Origin: Nitrospirota bacterium
GTDB lineage: Bacteria > UBA2233
Length of the DNA stretch: 64,000 bases
Assembly (NCBI GenBank): GCA_011620345.1
Contig: WOZJ01000050.1
Location: 146,443 to 210,442, forward strand
Direction of reading: 5' to 3'
Shown: piece after piece, positions 1-10,031 of the stretch
Layout of the letters: each line of letters begins with the position of its first letter
Numbering within the stretch: the stretch's first letter is position 1
Translations under genes and position numbers: made by a program
The notes under the pieces: generated by a model
Seen by the model: the letters and a program-made list of their open reading frames with translations, nothing else
What the model was told of the DNA's origin: nothing
Database searches by the model: none

Positions 1-79
1 CAGTAGGCGGCAGACGTCCGGCACGCAGATAGGTCAGAAGTGATAGGCTTGGCTTGGAGTTTGAGGATAGGTTAGGTGT

Positions 80-1390
80 TTAGGCTTCCTGCTTTGGAGA
101 GATTTGTCCTTTAAGGTAGGCGTCGTAGGCGCTAAGATCGAGGTAGCCGTGCCCGCTTAGATTGAGAAGGATTACTTTGTTTTTCCCTTCTTCTTTTGCC
201 AGCATAGCCTCGCTTATGGCAACACGAAGGGCATGCGCAGATTCCGGAGCGGGGACGACCCCCTCTGTCCTTGCAAAAATAACGGCGGCCGAGAATGCCT
301 CTTGTTGCTCCACGGCCTTGGCCTCCAAAAGGCCGTTATCGTACAAGAACGATACGATCGGCGCCATCCCATGGTAGCGCAGCCCTCCAGCGTGCACTTT
401 GGGCGGGACGAAATCTTTGCCTAGCGTGTGCATTTTTAAAAGCGGGGTTAGTCCTGCAGTATCCGCGTAATCATAGATGTAGGCCCCTTTTGTCAACGAA
501 GGTGTCGCGATCGGCTCTACGCATACCATCTTCACCTTTCGTCCCGAGAGTTTTTCTGGAACGAAGGGGAGCGCAAGTCCGGCAAAGTTCGACCCGCCGC
601 CGACACAGCCGACAATCACGTCGGGCATGACGCCGATGCTGGCGAGCTGCGCCTTTGCCTCGAGGCCGATCACCGTCTGGTGCAAAAGGACGTGGTTTAG
701 TACGCTTCCCAGCGCATAGTGCGTATCGGACCTTGCAAGCGCTTCTTCGATGGCCTCGGAAATGGCAATGCCTAGGGTGCCTGGGGTTTCGGGGTCTTGC
801 GCAAGAGCGTTTCTACCTGCTTGTGTCGTTTGGCTTGGGCTCGGAATACACGTCGCACCCCAGGTCTCCATAAGAATCCGCCGGTAAGGTTTTTGGTCAT
901 AGCTTATCCGGACCATAAACACGCGGCATTCAAGGCCAAAAAGACTGCAGGCCAAAGAAAGCGCGCTTCCCCACTGGCCTGCGCCCGTCTCCGTCGTGAG
1001 CCTCTTGATGCCCTCCTGCCGGTTGAAATAGGCTTGAGGTAGGGCCGTGTTCAGCTTGTGCGACCCGGAGGGGTTTCCGCCTTCGTACTTGTAGTAGATT
1101 TTTGCAGGAGTGTCTAGCGCCCTTTCAAGCCGGTAGGCACGATGAAGCGGCGTTGGCCGCCACATCTTGTAGGCCTCAAGCACCTCGTCCGGGATTTCGA
1201 TGAGCCGCTCATGGCTCATTTCCTGTTCAACGAGGGATTTAGGAAAAAGCCCGGCAAGATCGTCCGGAGAAAGGGGCGATCGCGTCTTCGGGTGAAGGGC
1301 CGGGGGCAATGGCCAGGGAAGGTCGGCCAGGATGTTGTACCAAAACTTAGGGGTTGCCTCATCACCCAAAAGAATCTTCGTCGGCTCCAT
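80..1390 (-). CDS. trpB2: Tryptophan synthase beta chain, TrpB2 type (PLP enzyme)
   Basis: A 436-residue PLP-dependent beta-replacement enzyme that joins indole and L-serine to make tryptophan. The PLP-lysine motif GSHKLNTA is visible with K112 as the probable Schiff-base lysine, followed by a glycine-rich phosphate loop (CVGGGSN, about residues 262-268). The long N-terminal segment (residues 1-75) and the [10 protein letters not shown] context are typical of the TrpB2 subfamily rather than the TrpA-partnered TrpB1. No trpA is adjacent, which fits TrpB2 proteins acting alone, for example in indole salvage. The start is ATG with AAGGAAAT upstream. It is divergent from the nucleoside phosphorylase gene across about 100 bp. 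The call of a TrpB-like fold is firm; the physiological substrate is inferred. Confidence 0.9.
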   Translation of the reverse strand: MEPTKILLGDEATPKFWYNILADLPWPLPPALHPKTRSPLSPDDLAGLFPKSLVEQEMSHERLIEIPDEVLEAYKMWRPTPLHRAYRLERALDTPAKIYYKYEGGNPSGSHKLNTALPQAYFNRQEGIKRLTTETGAGQWGSALSLACSLFGLECRVFMVRISYDQKPYRRILMETWGATCIPSPSQTTQAGRNALAQDPETPGTLGIAISEAIEEALARSDTHYALGSVLNHVLLHQTVIGLEAKAQLASIGVMPDVIVGCVGGGSNFAGLALPFVPEKLSGRKVKMVCVEPIATPSLTKGAYIYDYADTAGLTPLLKMHTLGKDFVPPKVHAGGLRYHGMAPIVSFLYDNGLLEAKAVEQQEAFSAAVIFARTEGVVPAPESAHALRVAISEAMLAKEEGKNKVILLNLSGHGYLDLSAYDAYLKGQISPKQEA

Positions 1391-1490
1391 GACATTTCCT
1401 TTTTTCGTGAGTGATAGCCAAGCTTATATTTAAGATGTAATAATTGAATGTAATGCATTTTTGAACCGTTCGCAACGTACGGGAGGATCC

Positions 1491-2348
1491 ATGGAGGAGG
1501 GGGTTACCTTCCTTTCGAAAGGAAAAACATACCACTTGGAAGCTGAACGGATGAATCCGTACGTGCTCACCGCAGGGTCGGCCGGAAGGATCCAGAAGCT
1601 TGCCGGGTACCTTGATCATGCCGAGTGTTCCAAGGGGGGTAGGGGGCTTGTTATCGTACACGGAACGTACAAGGGGACGCCTGTTTCCGGGGTTACAACG
1701 GGAATGGGCCCTGCTTCGTGCGCGATCGTCCTTCCGGAGGTGATAGAACTCATCCAGGGGAACGGCGTACTCCTTCGCGTTGGTACGGCCGGAAGCCTTC
1801 AGGCCCGCGTATGTCCGGGTCATGCAGTCGTTGCGTTGGCGTGCATCCGGGACGAAGACACGACGCAGGCGCTTGTTGGCCCAGAGTATCCCGCGGTCGC
1901 CTCGTTCGAGATGTTCCCGTTCCTTCTTTCGGCGCTCGGGGGGCAAGGTTTCTTGCCAGGCAAATCTCTTTGGCTGGGTGTTGTTCACACCAAGAGCGAC
2001 CTCTATTTCAAAGAAGCCCCGCAATTCTCACCGAAAGAAAATGAGCTTCGGGAGCGCCTTAAGAGCTACCGACAAATGGGTGCCCTTGCCTCAGAGATGG
2101 AGCTCTCCGCCCATTTCCTTCTGAAAGACTACTATACGTCTTCTAGGCGTCGTATCTTGTCGGGTGGGATTCTAGGTATTGTGGCAAACGCCCCTGAGTT
2201 TGGGCGTGTGGCTCCAGAGGAGCACGAGGGCCTTGAAGACCGCCTCCTTCTAGCGGGCCTTGAGTCCATGCATACGCTTTGGACGACCCAAAGCGGCGAA
2301 GCGAACGGATGGGTCGATTATTACATGCATTCTATATCCGAGGCATAA
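1491..2348 (+). CDS. Nucleoside phosphorylase (uridine phosphorylase-like, PNP_UDP family)
   Basis: A 285-residue protein of the nucleoside phosphorylase superfamily, which cleaves nucleosides with phosphate to give base and ribose-1-phosphate. Recognisable segments are the phosphate/ribose loop TTGMGPAS, the RVGTAGSLQ strand-turn and the ribose-binding ASEMELSAHF motif (family consensus EMES/EMEA). Together these are closest to uridine phosphorylase, but purine or methylthioadenosine substrates cannot be excluded. ATG 1491 is chosen over an in-frame TTG 30 bases upstream because GGGAGGA precedes it at proper spacing. It ends 4 bases before fumC, so the two are probably co-transcribed, an unusual metabolic pairing. 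Confidence 0.8.
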   Translation: MEEGVTFLSKGKTYHLEAERMNPYVLTAGSAGRIQKLAGYLDHAECSKGGRGLVIVHGTYKGTPVSGVTTGMGPASCAIVLPEVIELIQGNGVLLRVGTAGSLQARVCPGHAVVALACIRDEDTTQALVGPEYPAVASFEMFPFLLSALGGQGFLPGKSLWLGVVHTKSDLYFKEAPQFSPKENELRERLKSYRQMGALASEMELSAHFLLKDYYTSSRRRILSGGILGIVANAPEFGRVAPEEHEGLEDRLLLAGLESMHTLWTTQSGEANGWVDYYMHSISEA

Positions 2349-2352
2349 CGCA

Positions 2353-3756
2353 ATGCAGCAATCGCGGTTTCGAACGGAGAGAGACTCCCTAGGCGAGGTT
2401 ATGGTGCCCGAAGAGGCGTATTACGGCGCCCAGACTCAACGGGCCGTTGAGAACTTCCACGTTAGCGGGCAGCGCTTCCCGAGGGTCTTCATTAAAGCGC
2501 TCGGGCTTATCAAGGGCTATGCGTCGGAAGCGAATGCCGAGCTTGGCCAGTTGGACCCTGTTCTCGCAGACGCGATCGGTAGGGCCGCAAAGGAAGTGGC
2601 GGAGGGGAGTCTCGATAAAGAGTTCGTCGTGGATGTCTACCAGACGGGCTCGGGAACTTCGACCAACATGAACGTCAACGAGGTCATTGCAAGCCGTGCC
2701 AACGAGCTTCTGGGCGGGAAAAAGGGCGATCGTTTCCCAGTTCATCCAAATGACCATGTCAACAAAGGACAGTCGAGCAACGATGTCATCCCAACGGCTA
2801 TCCACGTGGCCGCCTACGATGAGCTCAAAGGGAACCTCCTGCCAGCTCTTTTTAGGCTCGAAGGTGCACTTGCAAAAAAGGCCGAATCGTTCTTTGACGT
2901 GTTGAAAATTGGTAGGACTCACCTTCAAGATGCCGTTCCTATGCGGCTTTCCCAGGAGTTTGGAGCTTATGCGACGATGCTAAGGCATGCAGGTGTTCGC
3001 CTGAAACATTCAGAATACTTCCTGGAAGAGCTTCCAATCGGCGGTACGGCCGTAGGGACCGGACTGAACGCGCACCCAAAGTTCGGCCAGGCCGTTGTCG
3101 AAAAATTGCAAGAAGGATTAGGGTATCCGTTTCGTACGGCCGAGGATAAGTTCGAGGCTATTGGGGCAAAAGATGCCCTTGTTGAATTGAGCGGGGCATT
3201 GAAGTCTTTGGCCGTGAGCCTTATTAAAATCGCCAACGATATCCGTCTGCTCAATTCCGGCCCCCGTTGCGGAATAGGGGAAATCAAGGTTCCATCCGTC
3301 CAGCCAGGTTCCTCTATCATGCCGGGCAAGGTGAACCCTGTGATGGCCGAGATGGTGTGTCAAGTAGCCGTACGTGTGATCGGGAACGATGCAATCGCCA
3401 CGTTGGCCGGTTTTTCTGGGAACCTAGAGCTCAACACCATGATGCCAGTCCTAGCCCATTCGATTTTGGAGAGCTTGAGCCTTTTGGCCAACGCCATGGA
3501 GGCGTTTCGTGCAAAGTGTATCGAGAACATCCTTGCAGATTCTGGGCGATGCCATGATTGGCTAGAAAAAAGCCTCGCCTTGGTTACCGCCTTGACTCCA
3601 CAAATCGGATATGACAAGGCTGCGGCACTCGTAAAAAAGGCTTACGAAACCGGGCAGTCGCTAAAGGAAGTTCTTTTGGAAGAAGGAATTTATTCGAAGG
3701 AGGAGGCAGAGGCGCTACTAAACCCCGTCTCTATGCTTGGAGAAGCATTGCCTTAG
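2353..3756 (+). CDS. fumC: Fumarate hydratase, class II
   Basis: A 467-residue class II fumarase, the oxygen-stable, iron-free homotetramer that interconverts fumarate and L-malate in the cytoplasm. The family signature GSSIMPGKVNP lies near residues 319-329, with GSGTSTNMN near residue 99 and GRTHLQDA further on. Length matches E. coli FumC (467). ATG 2353 was chosen because homology begins right after it; upstream in-frame codons lie inside the phosphorylase gene. The related aspartase family shares the signature, but the TERDSLGEVMVP start is fumarase-like. A 156-base gap follows before rimP. Confidence 0.93.
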   Translation: MQQSRFRTERDSLGEVMVPEEAYYGAQTQRAVENFHVSGQRFPRVFIKALGLIKGYASEANAELGQLDPVLADAIGRAAKEVAEGSLDKEFVVDVYQTGSGTSTNMNVNEVIASRANELLGGKKGDRFPVHPNDHVNKGQSSNDVIPTAIHVAAYDELKGNLLPALFRLEGALAKKAESFFDVLKIGRTHLQDAVPMRLSQEFGAYATMLRHAGVRLKHSEYFLEELPIGGTAVGTGLNAHPKFGQAVVEKLQEGLGYPFRTAEDKFEAIGAKDALVELSGALKSLAVSLIKIANDIRLLNSGPRCGIGEIKVPSVQPGSSIMPGKVNPVMAEMVCQVAVRVIGNDAIATLAGFSGNLELNTMMPVLAHSILESLSLLANAMEAFRAKCIENILADSGRCHDWLEKSLALVTALTPQIGYDKAAALVKKAYETGQSLKEVLLEEGIYSKEEAEALLNPVSMLGEALP

Positions 3757-3786
3757 AGGGCCGAAGTAGGGTATGCTTTAAATAGC

Positions 3787-3804
3787 GTGGAAAGAGTGGA
3801 AAGA
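3787..3804 (+). repeat. Two tandem copies of a 9-base unit
   Basis: GTGGAAAGA occurs twice in direct tandem in the 156-base gap between fumC and rimP. No convincing -35/-10 pair was found in this gap, although a promoter for the rimP-nusA-infB operon would be expected here. Function unknown. Confidence 0.6.
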
Positions 3805-3912
3805 GTAGTATAGCAGCTTTGAACTCCAAACTTCACATCTTCTTCCTCTCGTTCGTTTTGGATTGCCTGTTTAGGGTATGCGAGGGGCTGCGAGAGGATC
3901 CCATCAAACGAG

Positions 3913-4410
3913 ATGGAAAGCTCGTCCGTTGAACGGCGTTTACGTGAGCTTTTGGAGCCGGAGATCCTTGCCTTGGGTTTTCGGCTTGTTCTTGTGAGCG
4001 TGGATCGCGAACAGAGCAAATGGATGGTTCGTCTCTACCTCGATACGATGGACCCCGCATCCCGGAGAGTCAACATTGAGGACTGCGCCAAGGTGTCGGA
4101 AAGTTCCTCGCTGTTGATCGATAACGATACCCCATTTGAGGGGGCATACACAATCGAAGTTTCTTCAAGGGGAATCAATCGGCTCTTGGGACCTAAAGAT
4201 GACTTTAAGAGTTATATCGGCAAGAGGCTTGTGCTTCGGCTTGAGAAGGGGTATTTCGGGAAGAAGGAGGCCCAAGGGACGCTTATAGGGGTTGAGGGCG
4301 ACAGGCTAACGCTCCATATGGGGTCGACGGCTCAGGAGCTTGACGTGCCCTTTTCCGCCATCCGGAGGGCCCATCTTGTGTACGATTTTGATAGAAACGA
4401 TTTTCTCTAG
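3913..4410 (+). CDS. rimP: Ribosome maturation factor RimP
   Basis: A 165-residue homologue of RimP (YhbC), needed for maturation of the 30S subunit. The N-terminal alpha/beta domain includes the VEDCAKVSE-like helix (here NIEDCAKVSESSS) and the YTIEVSSRGINRLL segment typical of the family. The C-terminal SH3-like barrel covers roughly residues 95-165. Position directly before nusA and infB is the classical conserved order. The start ATG has a purine-rich stretch (GAGAGGA) somewhat far upstream. Slightly longer than the E. coli protein (150). Confidence 0.93.
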   Translation: MESSSVERRLRELLEPEILALGFRLVLVSVDREQSKWMVRLYLDTMDPASRRVNIEDCAKVSESSSLLIDNDTPFEGAYTIEVSSRGINRLLGPKDDFKSYIGKRLVLRLEKGYFGKKEAQGTLIGVEGDRLTLHMGSTAQELDVPFSAIRRAHLVYDFDRNDFL

Positions 4411-4453
4411 CCTAAGCACGCTTTCCTAGCAATAAACGCACGCGAAAGAGCCC

Positions 4454-5785
4454 ATGAGTACAGAGTTGAAACGCATTATCGAACAGGTTGGCAAAGAAAA
4501 AGATATCAGCAAAAAAGTCCTGATTGACACGATTAAGACTGCCGTCCTGTCCGCCGCCAAGAAGAAGTACGGTAGCCAACGGCCGATTAGCGTCCTGTTT
4601 GACGAAGAGACAGGGGCCTTTGACATCCACGAGAGTTATCGTATTGCTCAAAACGTCGAGGACCCGACGCAGGAGGTTTCCCTTGAAGAGGCGAGACAAT
4701 ACAACGAGTCGGCAGAAGTAGGCGATGTCCTCGAGCGCCACCTTGAGTCCGGCGACTTGATGAATTTAGGGCGAATTGCCGCCCAGACGGCCAAGCAGGT
4801 TTTGATGCAACGCATCCGGGAAATCGAGCGGGAAAACATTTATAATGAGCTCATTTCCAGAAAAGGCGAACTGGTCAGTGGTATTGTTCAGCGGATCGAT
4901 CGGGGAGGCAATATTGTCGTCAACATCGGGAAGACGGACGCGCTTTTGCCTTCCAGCGAGCAGATTTGGGGAGAACATTACAGCCAAGGTGACAGGATTC
5001 GCGCGTACCTCTTAGACATCCGCCTCGAAGGCCGGGGGCCGCAACTGATCCTTTCAAGGACTCACCCGCAATTCCTTGTTCGTCTGTTCGAGCTAGAAGT
5101 CCCGGAGATTCGAAACGGCCTCGTTGAGATCGTCAACATAGCCAGAGAGCCGGGGATGAGGTCTAAGGTGCTCGTAAAAAGCAAAGATCCAAACGTTGAT
5201 CCGGCCGGTGCTTGCGTAGGAGTAAGGGGCTCAAGGATACAAAATGTCCTTCAGGAGTTTCGCTCCGAGCGTATTGATGTAATCCCTTACCATAAGGACA
5301 TCGAACATCTCGCCCAAAAGGCGCTTGCCCCTTGTGAGATCTTAAACGTGGTTGCCCTAGAAGAACACAAGACGCTTGAAATCACAGTTCCGGATGAGCA
5401 GCTTTCCTTGGCTATCGGCAAGAAGGGCGTTAACGTTCGGCTTGCCTCGAAGCTGCTTGGCTGGAACATAGACATCCGGAGCAAGTCCGAAGTCCAAAAG
5501 ATCCGTCAGCTTGCGAAAGAATCCGTCAAGTTCCTTCAAGATATGGACGAGGCGTTGGCCCTAGCCTTAAGCTCCGTTGGGGTTGAAACACTCGATGATC
5601 TCTCCAAGATGGGTGAAAACCAATTTGAGAAGCTACCCCCGGATGTGGATCGGGGACTTGCATCTACGCTTAAGCGTCGGGCAAAAGAGCTCTTATCTCC
5701 TGCATCGTTCAGGTCGGCAACAAAAGAAAATCAAGAAACGGAAAGTCTAGCCCAAGTTACGGAAGGGGCTGGCGCAAACGGGTAA
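4454..5785 (+). CDS. nusA: Transcription termination/antitermination factor NusA
   Basis: A 443-residue NusA that binds RNA polymerase and RNA and modulates pausing, termination and antitermination. Domain order: N-terminal RNAP-binding domain (about 1-125), S1 domain (about 130-200, starting SGIVQRIDRGG), then KH1 and KH2 (about 205-345, with AIGKKGVNVRLA in KH2). A single helix-hairpin-helix-like acidic C-terminal repeat follows (about 360-415), then a short disordered tail. E. coli has two C-terminal repeats, so this is an intermediate-length form. It ends 8 bases before infB; they are surely co-transcribed. Confidence 0.96.
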   Translation: MSTELKRIIEQVGKEKDISKKVLIDTIKTAVLSAAKKKYGSQRPISVLFDEETGAFDIHESYRIAQNVEDPTQEVSLEEARQYNESAEVGDVLERHLESGDLMNLGRIAAQTAKQVLMQRIREIERENIYNELISRKGELVSGIVQRIDRGGNIVVNIGKTDALLPSSEQIWGEHYSQGDRIRAYLLDIRLEGRGPQLILSRTHPQFLVRLFELEVPEIRNGLVEIVNIAREPGMRSKVLVKSKDPNVDPAGACVGVRGSRIQNVLQEFRSERIDVIPYHKDIEHLAQKALAPCEILNVVALEEHKTLEITVPDEQLSLAIGKKGVNVRLASKLLGWNIDIRSKSEVQKIRQLAKESVKFLQDMDEALALALSSVGVETLDDLSKMGENQFEKLPPDVDRGLASTLKRRAKELLSPASFRSATKENQETESLAQVTEGAGANG

Positions 5786-5793
5786 AGGTCTCT

Positions 5794-8361
5794 ATGGCAA
5801 AGTCTAGGCTCTATGAGTTCGCGAAGGCCCTTGGGTTAGAGAGTAAAGAGGTCATTGCAATTGCCTCGGCGTGTGGGCTTGAGCGACGAATATCCCCCTC
5901 CTCTACGCTTGACGAGGAAGAAAAAGCGAAAATTCTGTCTTTTATCCAAGACCGAAGAGCGCCGAAGCAAGCAGAGCGTGCTTCATCCGTGGTGATTCGT
6001 AAGGCAAGGGAAACGAAACCGCCCGAGGTTATTATCGAAGGGCCCAACGGGGAGTCTTCTTCTGAAGAATCCCGGCCGGCCCCTAAAGAGGCCACCCCTC
6101 AGAGCACGTCGTTACCTGAAGATAAGGATGCCGGCGTTTGGGCCTCAAAGGAGGCAGAACCAAGCTTGGAGTTGGAGCCTAGCCCAACCGTTGAAGGCGA
6201 AGAGGCTGCGCCCAATGAGGCCTTGGTCAAAGAAGATCTCTCCATCCATATTACTGTCCCTCAAGAACCCGAGCCTGAAAGTCAGACAAAGCAGGTCATG
6301 GAAGAGCCCAAGGAGGCGGAGGTTTCCGAACCGGAAAAGCCGGTAAAGGAAGAAGAGAAGAAGAAGGAGAAGTGGGTTGACCTTAAGAAGGAGGCACCCA
6401 AAGATCATCCCGGAAAAGCCAAGAAACGCGTAAGGGAAGTAAAAGAAAAAGACGACGTTCAGTTAATCCTTGAAAAACCTCTTGAAGATGAGGCGGTAGG
6501 AGAGGTCAAGCCCGCGGAGATCCTCCCAAGTCCAAAACCTATAAAAAGGGCAAAGATTGACGAGGCAAGGAGGCGCCCTTCAAGCCTTCCTCCGTCCGCC
6601 CAGAAGAGGGTCGTTCGAATGGAAGGCACGCTTACAGTAGGAGAAATGGCCAAACAAATGGGGGTCAAGGCCTCCGAGTTGATTCGCAAGCTGATTGAGC
6701 TAGGAGTTATGGCAAACGTGAATCAAGCCTTGGATCCGGATACGGCTCAGCTCATTGCGGGCGAGTTTCGATACAGCGTGGAAAACCACGAAGCGCGGTT
6801 TGACGATGCCGTTATCCTGGAAAATATTCGCCATAAAGAAGCCAAAGAGCTTCTACGCCCCCCCGTTGTGACGATCATGGGGCACGTGGATCATGGAAAG
6901 ACGACATTGCTCGACGCTATCCGTAAAAGTAGGGTCGCCGAAACGGAAGCTGGCGGAATTACGCAGCATATTGGTGCTTATACCGTTGACACGAGGGGGG
7001 GGCGGATTACGTTCCTGGATACCCCTGGCCACGAGGCCTTTACAGCGATGAGGGCCCGTGGGGCCAGGGTCACGGATATTGCCGTGCTTGTCGTGGCTGC
7101 GGATGATGGGATCATGCCCCAGACGATAGAAGCCATCAACCACGCAAAGGCAGCTAAGGTACCGATTATTGTCGCGATCAATAAGGTCGACAAGGCGAAT
7201 GCGAACCCTGACCGGGTTAAGCAAAGCTTAACCGATTATGGGCTCGTTCCAGACGATTGGGGCGGAAATACGGTAGTTGTCCCTCTTTCGGCCAAAACAG
7301 GCGAGGGGTTGGATGGGCTTTTAGAGTTGCTTCTCCTTCAGACCGAATTGCTCGAATTAAAAGCTCGCTACGAGGGGCCTGCGGTGGGTGTCGTCATCGA
7401 ATCCAAAATGGACCCGAAACGAGGGTCTATCGCGACAGTACTCGTGCAAGAGGGTACGCTTAAGGTAGGAAATTACGTTGTTGCAGGGGCGACTTTTGGC
7501 AAGGTGCGTGCGCTCCTTTCGGACAAGGGACAAAGGATAAGCGAAGCTACTCCATCTGTTCCCGTCGAGATCCTTGGGCTGCCACAGGTGCCCCAAGCCG
7601 GAGAATTTATTTTTGTCATGCCGGACGAGCGCGAGGCTAGGCGAATTGCTGGAAAGCGGCTCGACTACCAAAAGGCGCAGGAGTTTTCCGCCGTTTCGAA
7701 GAAAGTCACGCTAGAAGACCTCTACGAAAAGATCCAGAAAGGGGAGATAGAAGAGCTTAACCTCGTCTTAAAGGCAGATACGGATGGAGCTGTCGAGGCG
7801 CTTAAGAAGAGCCTTACGCCTATCTCACACGAGAAGGTCCAGCTCAACCTCGTCCATGCAGCCGTAGGAAACATCTCCGAATCGGACGTGATGTTGGCCT
7901 CTGCTTCGAATGCGCTAGTTATAGGGTTTAACGTGAAACCCGAAAAGAAGGTTCTCGACCTTGCCCAGAGGGAGAAGGTAAGCGTCCGCGTGTACAGCAT
8001 CATCTACGAGCTACTCGAGGACTTAAGGCAGGCAGTCGTGGGCAAGCTTAAGCCCGAGATCAAAGAGGTGATACTAGGTCAGGCGGAGATTCGGCAGGTC
8101 TTTCGTGTCACGAAGATGGGCAACGTGGCCGGATCGTACGTGACAAAAGGGAAGCTTCTTCGAAGCGCCATGGCAAGACTCATTAGGGAAGGGACTATCG
8201 TTGCTGAGGGCAAGATCGGTTCCCTTAAGCGCTTCAAGGAGGATGTACGAGAAGTTGCCCAAGGCTACGATTGCGGCGTGAGCCTAGAGGGATTTGATGA
8301 TTATAAGGAAGGCGATGTTATCGAGGCCTATGCACTCGAAGAGCAGGCGGTAACGGCTTAA
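5794..8361 (+). CDS. infB: Translation initiation factor IF-2
   Basis: An 855-residue initiator-tRNA-binding GTPase. The N terminus holds one IF2_N domain (about 1-50) and a long linker rich in Glu, Lys and Pro (about 55-270) that is probably disordered. A second IF2_N domain follows (about 275-330), then the G domain with [22 protein letters not shown] and SAKTGEG motifs, and the C-terminal domains II-IV. The linker accounts for the length difference from short Gram-positive forms. Internal in-frame starts could yield shorter isoforms as in E. coli, but nothing here proves it. DUF503 follows after 4 bases. Confidence 0.97.
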   Translation: MAKSRLYEFAKALGLESKEVIAIASACGLERRISPSSTLDEEEKAKILSFIQDRRAPKQAERASSVVIRKARETKPPEVIIEGPNGESSSEESRPAPKEATPQSTSLPEDKDAGVWASKEAEPSLELEPSPTVEGEEAAPNEALVKEDLSIHITVPQEPEPESQTKQVMEEPKEAEVSEPEKPVKEEEKKKEKWVDLKKEAPKDHPGKAKKRVREVKEKDDVQLILEKPLEDEAVGEVKPAEILPSPKPIKRAKIDEARRRPSSLPPSAQKRVVRMEGTLTVGEMAKQMGVKASELIRKLIELGVMANVNQALDPDTAQLIAGEFRYSVENHEARFDDAVILENIRHKEAKELLRPPVVTIMGHVDHGKTTLLDAIRKSRVAETEAGGITQHIGAYTVDTRGGRITFLDTPGHEAFTAMRARGARVTDIAVLVVAADDGIMPQTIEAINHAKAAKVPIIVAINKVDKANANPDRVKQSLTDYGLVPDDWGGNTVVVPLSAKTGEGLDGLLELLLLQTELLELKARYEGPAVGVVIESKMDPKRGSIATVLVQEGTLKVGNYVVAGATFGKVRALLSDKGQRISEATPSVPVEILGLPQVPQAGEFIFVMPDEREARRIAGKRLDYQKAQEFSAVSKKVTLEDLYEKIQKGEIEELNLVLKADTDGAVEALKKSLTPISHEKVQLNLVHAAVGNISESDVMLASASNALVIGFNVKPEKKVLDLAQREKVSVRVYSIIYELLEDLRQAVVGKLKPEIKEVILGQAEIRQVFRVTKMGNVAGSYVTKGKLLRSAMARLIREGTIVAEGKIGSLKRFKEDVREVAQGYDCGVSLEGFDDYKEGDVIEAYALEEQAVTA

Positions 8362-8365
8362 GGCC

Positions 8366-8698
8366 ATGGTCGTCGTTGTTTGTAGGGCCAGGTTCCTTAT
8401 CCCCTACAAGCCGTCCTTAAAAGACAAGCGCAGCTTCGCCCAAGCTATTGTCGCAAGGCTTAAGAGCCGTTACAACTTGGCTGTCTCTGAGGTGGATGAA
8501 CTCGACAATCACGAAGTGCTGACTCTTGGGTTCTCTGCAGTAGGCCGGGAGGTTCGCGCGCTTCAAAGGGTTCTCCAAGGGGGAGTCTCCTATATCGAGA
8601 GTCAATTCGGAATAGAGTGCCTGGAAGACAGGCAAGAAATTCTGACATACTCCCAAAACACTCCGTTTTCGACGGGGTGGGAAGAAAAATACTCCTAA
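8366..8698 (+). CDS. DUF503 family protein (YlxP-like)
   Basis: A 110-residue DUF503 protein. The family is small, alpha/beta, and is typically encoded between infB and rbfA, as here. The conserved core LKDKRSFAQAIVARLKSRYN (residues 18-37) and the following SEVDELDNHE segment are clearly visible. Its molecular role is not established. Conserved placement suggests ribosome biogenesis or translation initiation, which is inference. AAGG precedes the ATG at good spacing. It is flanked by infB (4 bases) and rbfA (10 bases). Confidence 0.88.
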   Translation: MVVVVCRARFLIPYKPSLKDKRSFAQAIVARLKSRYNLAVSEVDELDNHEVLTLGFSAVGREVRALQRVLQGGVSYIESQFGIECLEDRQEILTYSQNTPFSTGWEEKYS

Positions 8699-8708
8699 GG
8701 GGATTGGG

Positions 8709-9050
8709 ATGCATCGAGCCCAACGCGTATCTTCACTCTTGAAAGAGGAGGTCTCTTGGATTATCGAGCGTGAGCTGAAAGATCCAGAGGTCAGCATGGT
8801 AACGATTGTAGAAGTAGAGCTCAGTAAAGACTTCCGGCTGGCACGCGTTTACTTTAGCTCCCTGGCTTCAGATGAACAGGCTACAGCCGAGCTTAAGGCG
8901 CTTAACAAGGCAAGCCCATTCATCCGAAAGCTTCTTTACAGGCGTCTAGATTTAAAGATTATTCCCGAACTCAGCTTCGAAAGGGACACGGCTTTTGAGT
9001 ACGCTCGAAGGATTGAAGCGCTTCTTGCCAGAATACATGAGAATCAGTAA
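8709..9050 (+). CDS. rbfA: 30S ribosome-binding factor RbfA
   Basis: A 113-residue RbfA, a KH-like cold-shock protein that binds the 5' region of 16S rRNA late in 30S assembly. The N-terminal segment HRAQRVSSLLKEEVSWII and the C-terminal DLKIIPELSFERDTAFEYA block are family hallmarks. AAGGGG lies upstream of the ATG. The 3' end overlaps the start of the DHH phosphoesterase gene by 14 bases, implying translational coupling. Confidence 0.94.
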   Translation: MHRAQRVSSLLKEEVSWIIERELKDPEVSMVTIVEVELSKDFRLARVYFSSLASDEQATAELKALNKASPFIRKLLYRRLDLKIIPELSFERDTAFEYARRIEALLARIHENQ

Positions 9051-10026
9051 CTTTGAAGCCGAGATGGGAGCGATAGCTCTTGCCTTTTCCAAGGCGGAGC
9101 GTGCGCTTATAACGTCTCACGTTTCTCCCGAGGCGGATAACGTAGGCTCGTGTCTTGCAATTGCGCACACGTTTCGCGCCCTCGGAAAGAATGCAAAGGT
9201 GTGGCTTAGGGACGGAGTTCCAGACTATCTGAAGTTCCTTCCTGGTGCTGAGGATGTTTCTTCTGGCCCGTTTGCGCTCGAATATCCATACGACCTTCTG
9301 ATTGTTGTAGACTGCGGGGACTTTGAACGCATTGGAGAGGCCAAGGAAAGGCCGCAAAAGGGTGCTTCGTGCGTTGTGAATATCGACCACCACGCAACCA
9401 ATACTCGCTTTGGTGATATCAATTGGATCGACCCAGAAGCAGCGGCAACGGGCGAGATGGTATATTTGTTGCTTCGAAGGCTCTGCTTTGAAGCTTCTCC
9501 AGAGGTAGCCAGTTGCCTATTGGCCGCAATCAGCGCAGACACCGGGTCGTTTAAGTACAGCAACACTACAGCCCGTACGTTTTTTATTGCCTCGGAGCTC
9601 GTTCGGATGGGCGCCAAACCAGAAAAAGTGGGCATGGCGCTGCACAGCCACTATCCTAAGGAAAAGATTTTTCTAATGGGCAAGGTATTCGCTACGCTTG
9701 AGCTGTTTGGTAAAGAAAAAATATCAACAATCTCTGTATTTCAAGAAATGCTCAAGAGTTGTGGCGCAAAACAGGAGCATACCGAAGGGTTTGTAGAGAT
9801 ACTCCGCGGAATCCCTGGAGTAGAGGTTGCCTGCCTTTTTCGTGAGCTTGGGCCTAACAGAACCAAAGTATCGCTACGCTCAAACGGCACACTGGATGTG
9901 GCCTCCGTATGCGGTGCCTTTGGAGGTGGAGGACATAAGATGGCCGCTGGAGCCGTTTTCGATGGCCCCCTGCAGGAAGCCAAGGAACGCGTCGTTCATC
10001 GTCTCCTTCAAGACATTTGCGTATAG
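9037..10026 (+). CDS. nrnA: DHH/DHHA1 phosphoesterase, NrnA-like (nanoRNase / pAp phosphatase)
   Basis: A 329-residue DHH-family phosphoesterase. Members of the NrnA branch degrade 2-5 nt RNAs and dephosphorylate pAp with Mn2+. Visible motifs are motif II (VVDCGDFERIG), the DHH triad (NIDHHATNTRFGD) and the C-terminal DHHA1 signature GGGGHKMAAG. Motif I is unusual. Where the family has H-x-N-P-D-x-D-x-x-G-S, this protein reads SHVSPEADNVGS, so the first metal-binding aspartate is glutamate. ATG 9037 overlaps rbfA by 14 bases; an alternative ATG is at 9064. Context between rbfA and truB is conserved in many bacteria. Confidence 0.88.
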   Translation: MRISNFEAEMGAIALAFSKAERALITSHVSPEADNVGSCLAIAHTFRALGKNAKVWLRDGVPDYLKFLPGAEDVSSGPFALEYPYDLLIVVDCGDFERIGEAKERPQKGASCVVNIDHHATNTRFGDINWIDPEAAATGEMVYLLLRRLCFEASPEVASCLLAAISADTGSFKYSNTTARTFFIASELVRMGAKPEKVGMALHSHYPKEKIFLMGKVFATLELFGKEKISTISVFQEMLKSCGAKQEHTEGFVEILRGIPGVEVACLFRELGPNRTKVSLRSNGTLDVASVCGAFGGGGHKMAAGAVFDGPLQEAKERVVHRLLQDICV

Positions 10027-10031
10027 CCGCT

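Noticed and set aside
1-79. Left-edge sequence before trpB2
   Set aside because: Only 79 bases; no start, stop-bounded ORF, RNA or repeat could be recognised.
1391-1490. Divergent promoters between trpB2 and the nucleoside phosphorylase
   Set aside because: The gap is AT-rich and must hold promoters, but no -35/-10 pair with acceptable spacing could be defended.
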